From Luteolibacter sp. Y139 (GTDB lineage: Bacteria > Verrucomicrobiota > Verrucomicrobiia > Verrucomicrobiales > Akkermansiaceae): a DNA stretch of 64,000 nucleotides. The notes under the pieces are model-generated. The model did no database searches. It worked only from the letters and a program-made list of their open reading frames with translations, and was not told the DNA's origin. This document shows, one piece after another, positions 61,011-64,000 of the stretch (within the stretch, counting starts at the first letter, position 1; every line of letters begins with the position of its first letter). The stretch is taken from assembly GCF_038066715.1 (NCBI RefSeq), contig NZ_JBBUKT010000009.1:186001-250000 (forward strand), given 5' to 3'. A program made the translations under genes and the position numbers.

Positions 61011-61670
61011 TTGAACCGGAAAAGGAATCTCGGACTGCTCTTGGCCGTTCTGTTCGTGGCGCTTCTTGGCATCGCCGTGAAGAATATGCGGCAGGAACCG
61101 GATGCTTCGGATGCCAAGGATGATCCTCCTGACGTGGAGCTTCGCGAAACTGCCAGCAAGGAAGAGGGTAACGGGAAAACCGGACGCCCGTCGCGTGCCA
61201 TCGACTCTGGATCGAAACTGCGGTCGTTGTTCGATGTCAGGAAGGGCGAGATTGCCGCGGTTTCTGTTTCTCCCGAAATCATGAAGCAACTCCTAATCCA
61301 GCAAGCTCCGGATGCTACGGCCGAAGCAAACGGTGCCGATCAAGCAGGTCCGAAGATGGTCGGCATCTTGAATCGCAATTATTTGCTGTCGTTGCTGGAA
61401 CCGGCGGAAACCTCAGTTCGGGGAGCAGTCGACACTTCGGAAGACGCCTTCGACTTGAAGGTCGGCTCGATGACCATCTCGGGTGACTCGTTTGGCGTTC
61501 CCGAGGGGACGAGACTTCATATAAGGGTGGTCTCGGGAGCCAATTCCATCGAATGCATCACCAGGGTTTCTGAAGGCGCCTGCGTGCTGCTCAGTTCCGG
61601 CGGGGAGAATCCAGAGGGCGTGGTGATCGTGACGGGTCCGCGTGGAGAAGTTGGTGACGCCAGGGAGTAG
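61011..61670 (+). CDS. membrane-anchored protein of unknown function
   Basis: A TTG at 61011 gives 219 residues (NRKRNLGLLLAVLFVALLGIAVK) with one N-terminal membrane anchor, a polar linker (about 28-62), and an alpha/beta domain (about 70-219; FDVRKGEIAAVSVSPEIMKQL, LHIRVVSGANSIECIT). The frame is open far upstream, but that part lies antisense to the UAH gene and has no native codon pattern, so TTG or a later ATG (codon 27) is preferred. It is inverted inside the purine-catabolism genes. No homology is recognised. Confidence 0.5.
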   Translation: MNRKRNLGLLLAVLFVALLGIAVKNMRQEPDASDAKDDPPDVELRETASKEEGNGKTGRPSRAIDSGSKLRSLFDVRKGEIAAVSVSPEIMKQLLIQQAPDATAEANGADQAGPKMVGILNRNYLLSLLEPAETSVRGAVDTSEDAFDLKVGSMTISGDSFGVPEGTRLHIRVVSGANSIECITRVSEGACVLLSSGGENPEGVVIVTGPRGEVGDARE

Positions 61671-61676
61671 CTCCTT

Positions 61677-62417
61677 TCACGGCAGCCGGTGCACGTCCTT
61701 GTAGTAAAGGTAGCTCGCGGGTTCATCACCCATCGCGACGAACCACTGCGGGCAATACGGGGCCATCCAGATCGCGTCGCCAGCGGTGACGGGATAGTAA
61801 TTCTCGTCCAGCCGGTAGACGCCTTGGCCGGAGAGCATGAGCAGGCCGTGCTCCATGATGTGGGTCTCCACGAAGGGCAGCGTGGCACCGGGCTGGTAGG
61901 TGAAGACGTTCATCGCCAGGTCATAGCGGGCGTCGATGGGGAGCAGCGTTTGCAGGCGCGCCTTCTCATTGCCGAGAAAGGGTTCGCCGGGGATGTCGGC
62001 GATGTTCCCGTGGACGGCGGGCGGGGCTTCGAGGCTTTCGACGGGCTCGAAGAGCTTGCGGAAGATCGTCAGCCGCGTGCCTTCGTCGCCGTGCAGGGCG
62101 AGGACATTTTCCGAGGGCACGAAGAGGAAGCCGCCGGCGGTCAGCGTGACATCGCCATCGTCCCACACGGCGCGGCAGTTGCCGCTCTCGACGTAAAGGA
62201 CGTGCTCGTTTTCATCCGCGGGGAACCACGCGGTGCCGCCGCCGGATTCATAGACGACAAGGATCTGCGAAAGGTCTGCTCCCATCGCCGGAGAAAGGAT
62301 CACGTAGGCCGTGGCACCATCCCAGCCGGGATAGGTGCTGGGCACGTGGCCATCGGGAGCGATCAGCGCATGGCGCATGGAGACGCGGGTGCGGGTGTGG
62401 CCGAAAAGGGGAGTCAT
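61677..62417 (-). CDS. allE: (S)-ureidoglycine aminohydrolase
   Basis: The 246-residue bicupin carries two cupin barrels (VLYVESGNCRAVWDD in the first; THIMEHGLLMLSGQGVYRLDENYYPV in the second, with the His/Glu metal ligands). It hydrolyses ureidoglycine, the product of allantoate amidohydrolase, to ureidoglycolate and ammonia, a Mn(II)-dependent step. The N-terminal SMRHALIAPDGHVPSTYPGW segment is characteristic of the family. It ends 6 bp from the unrelated plus-strand gene and follows allB by 33 bp. Confidence 0.9.
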   Translation of the reverse strand: MTPLFGHTRTRVSMRHALIAPDGHVPSTYPGWDGATAYVILSPAMGADLSQILVVYESGGGTAWFPADENEHVLYVESGNCRAVWDDGDVTLTAGGFLFVPSENVLALHGDEGTRLTIFRKLFEPVESLEAPPAVHGNIADIPGEPFLGNEKARLQTLLPIDARYDLAMNVFTYQPGATLPFVETHIMEHGLLMLSGQGVYRLDENYYPVTAGDAIWMAPYCPQWFVAMGDEPASYLYYKDVHRLP

Positions 62418-62450
62418 GGGCGAGAGTCAGCAGTGGAGATCGGTCAGCCG

Positions 62451-63782
62451 TCAATGGTCATCGGGCTGGAGGAAGCGCCCGTGGGTGGCGGGAGAGACGG
62501 GGTGGCCGCGGAGCCAGGTGGCATTCACCTGCCACGCGGGGCGCATGCCGATGTAGGGCGAGATGTGGTGGCGGGTGAGAAGGTCCCTGGCCTCGATGGT
62601 GAATTCCCCGGGCGCGAGCAGGCAGAAGTCGGCGTGGAGGCCGGGGGCGATGCCGCCCTTGCGGCTGTCGATGCGGAAGCGCTTGGCGGGGTTGATGGAC
62701 GTCAGCGCGGCGAGTTGTTGCCACGTCGATTCGCGGAGCGCGCGCTCGATCAAGAGTGGAAACCCGTGTTGGCAGCCGGCGATGCCGCCCCACATGGAGA
62801 AGTAGTCATTGCCCTCCTTCAGCTCGGGCGGTGACGGCGAGTGATCGGAGCCGATGGTGTCGATGTCGCCGGCGGCGAGCACTTGCCAGAGGCGATCCAG
62901 CGTGCCGGTGCAGCGAAGGGGTGGCGCACATTTTGCGGCGGGGCCGATCCGTTCCGCAGCATCGCGGTCGAGCAGCAGGTAATGCGGACAGGTCTCCGCG
63001 GTGACGTTGATGCCTTCGCGCTTGGCGGCGCGGATGAGATCGATTCCCTCAGGCGCACTGACGTGAACGATGTGCAATGCGCAGCCAGTGTCGCGGGCGC
63101 AGGACACCGCCATCTCGATGGCGGCGATCTCCGCAGCGACGGGACGAGAGGCCAGCCAATCGGCCATGGTGCCGGGATGCGGCAGCGGGAATTCCTTCTG
63201 GTGCGCGGCGATCACCGCCGGGCTTTCGGCGTGGACGGCGACGGGAAGATGGAACTCTGCGGCCACGTGCATGCCCTTGCGCAGGGTCGCTTCGTTCGCG
63301 GCTTGGAATTCATCGAGGCCGCTGGGGCACATGAAGGCCTTGAAGCCGGCGACGCCTGCGCGGGCGAGATTGGCGAGGTGCGGCAGCGAGTCCGGCGTGA
63401 GGCCACCCCACAGCGCGAAGTCGAGGCGGCTGTGCATTTCCCCGGCACGGCGCTTGGCGGCGAAGCTGGCGAGATCGAGCACCGGTGGCGTCGAGTTCAG
63501 CGGCATGTCGATGAAGCAGGTGCCGCCACCCGCGGCGAGCGCGGCGGAGCCGGTGGCAAAGCCTTCCCACTCGCTGCGGCCGGGCTCGTTGAAATGGACG
63601 TGCGCGTCGACGAGGCCGGGGAAGAGGATCTTGCCGGTGGCATCGATTTCCACCTGGGCTGAGCCGGCCAGATTCTCGGCGATGTCGGCGAAGAGTTCGC
63701 CGGAGATTCCAACATCGAGCGTGCGCAAGCCACCGGGAGTGACGACGGAGGCGTGGCGCAGGATGGTGTCGAACTGGCTCAT
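62451..63782 (-). CDS. allB: allantoinase
   Basis: The 443-residue cytoplasmic metalloenzyme hydrolyses allantoin to allantoate. It is a cyclic amidohydrolase with zinc ligands His61 and His63 (DAHVHF), the carboxylated-Lys segment GFKAFMC near 148, a His in VAVHAES, a His in HIVHVSAP and the Asp in TIGSDHSP. FNEPGR and the C-terminal GRPVSP-like GHPVSP motif fit allantoinase rather than dihydroorotase or hydantoinase. The start overlaps the stop of the partial upstream gene (ATGA, 63782-63779). Confidence 0.95.
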   Translation of the reverse strand: MSQFDTILRHASVVTPGGLRTLDVGISGELFADIAENLAGSAQVEIDATGKILFPGLVDAHVHFNEPGRSEWEGFATGSAALAAGGGTCFIDMPLNSTPPVLDLASFAAKRRAGEMHSRLDFALWGGLTPDSLPHLANLARAGVAGFKAFMCPSGLDEFQAANEATLRKGMHVAAEFHLPVAVHAESPAVIAAHQKEFPLPHPGTMADWLASRPVAAEIAAIEMAVSCARDTGCALHIVHVSAPEGIDLIRAAKREGINVTAETCPHYLLLDRDAAERIGPAAKCAPPLRCTGTLDRLWQVLAAGDIDTIGSDHSPSPPELKEGNDYFSMWGGIAGCQHGFPLLIERALRESTWQQLAALTSINPAKRFRIDSRKGGIAPGLHADFCLLAPGEFTIEARDLLTRHHISPYIGMRPAWQVNATWLRGHPVSPATHGRFLQPDDH

Positions 63783-64000
63783 CGGACGGATTGAAGAAAG
63801 TCCACGAGCACTCTCAGTGCCACGGCAATATCGCGCGGTCCCGCATATTCTTCCGGATGATGACTGAGGCCAGCGCGACAGCGGACAAAGAGCATCGCGA
63901 CCGGCATGACGGTGGACATCATCACGGCATCGTGGCCCGCGCCGCTGGGGATCGTGAAGCGGGCCCGGACGTGCTTTTCAAGCGCGTCCAGCAGCGAGCC
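63779..64000 (-). CDS. allC: allantoate amidohydrolase (M20), N-terminus beyond the window
   Basis: The last 73 residues are inside the window. They read HVRARFTIPSGAGHDAVMM, MLFVRC, GLSHHPEEY and end VLVDFLQSVR. The SGAGHDA and SHHP segments with a zinc-ligand His are the C-terminal hallmark of allantoate deiminase/amidohydrolase. It converts allantoate to ureidoglycine, CO2 and ammonia, the step between allB and allE. The gene overlaps allB by ATGA. N-carbamoyl amino acid amidase is the alternative family, unlikely in this context. Confidence 0.82.
   Translation of the reverse strand, partial: GSLLDALEKHVRARFTIPSGAGHDAVMMSTVMPVAMLFVRCRAGLSHHPEEYAGPRDIAVALRVLVDFLQSVR

Noticed and set aside
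1-64000. CRISPR array, tRNA, rRNA, prophage or insertion sequence
   Set aside because: No regularly spaced repeats, no tRNA-like or rRNA-like sequence and no transposase, integrase or phage structural gene was recognised; a tRNA search program was not available, so a missed tRNA is possible.

Overview
The window looks like a chromosomal segment of a high-GC Verrucomicrobiota bacterium, probably a Luteolibacter-like member of the Verrucomicrobiales. This is inferred from family content: PEP-CTERM proteins, a pseudopilin-like 'type II secretion system protein', the PVC-type propeller/HEAT/cytochrome c architecture, LamG/sorbosone-dehydrogenase giants, Gfo/Idh/MocA plus PmoA-like sugar-catabolic genes, and the two-hairpin intergenic repeats. 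No rRNA, tRNA, CRISPR array, phage or insertion sequence was seen. Most starts lack a clear Shine-Dalgarno sequence, and several neighbouring genes overlap by ATGA or GTGA.

Layout. Positions 1-10.5 kb hold a truncated secreted protein, a catalytically dead IspH/LytB-like protein with two palindromes at its 5' side, a large secreted TPR-like protein, a GH76 mannanase, a lipoprotein serine protease coupled to a membrane protein, an alpha/beta hydrolase with an N-terminal membrane domain, and a B12-binding radical SAM protein coupled to a small membrane protein. Positions 10.7-23.9 kb are mostly core genes: ileS, lspA, a TerC-family protein, an alpha/beta hydrolase, a pseudopilin, rph, leuA, a TPM-domain protein, a DUF2062 protein, uppP, an M23 peptidase and a nuclease-like protein. 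Positions 24-28.8 kb hold a PEP-CTERM protein and a minus-strand operon (ABC ATPase, permease, TPR-like protein, metallophosphoesterase, Nudix hydrolase). Positions 28.9-39.3 kb hold a DPxAAxxW-repeat protein, a secreted protein, a lipoprotein, a Bax1-I protein, fdhD, an oxidoreductase/PmoA-like pair and an ECF sigma factor with a cysteine-rich membrane partner.

Positions 39.3-46.9 kb are accessory: a VapBC-like pair, a 67-residue PEP-CTERM protein that is almost only signal peptide plus sorting signal, and a 2140-residue DUF4062 / STAND NTPase / membrane helix / beta-propeller / helical-repeat protein that is the best candidate for an undescribed signalling or defence system. Positions 47-55.8 kb carry ThuA and a PVC-type cytochrome protein, a GNAT acetyltransferase and a 1523-residue secreted sorbosone-dehydrogenase/cytochrome fusion.

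Positions 55.9-64 kb encode purine and ureide catabolism: a single-chain xanthine dehydrogenase, an M20 hydrolase resembling ureidoglycolate amidohydrolase, ureidoglycine aminohydrolase, allantoinase, and an allantoate amidohydrolase cut by the window end. The last four correspond to the plant-type route from allantoin to glyoxylate; uricase and the 5-hydroxyisourate steps are not in the window.
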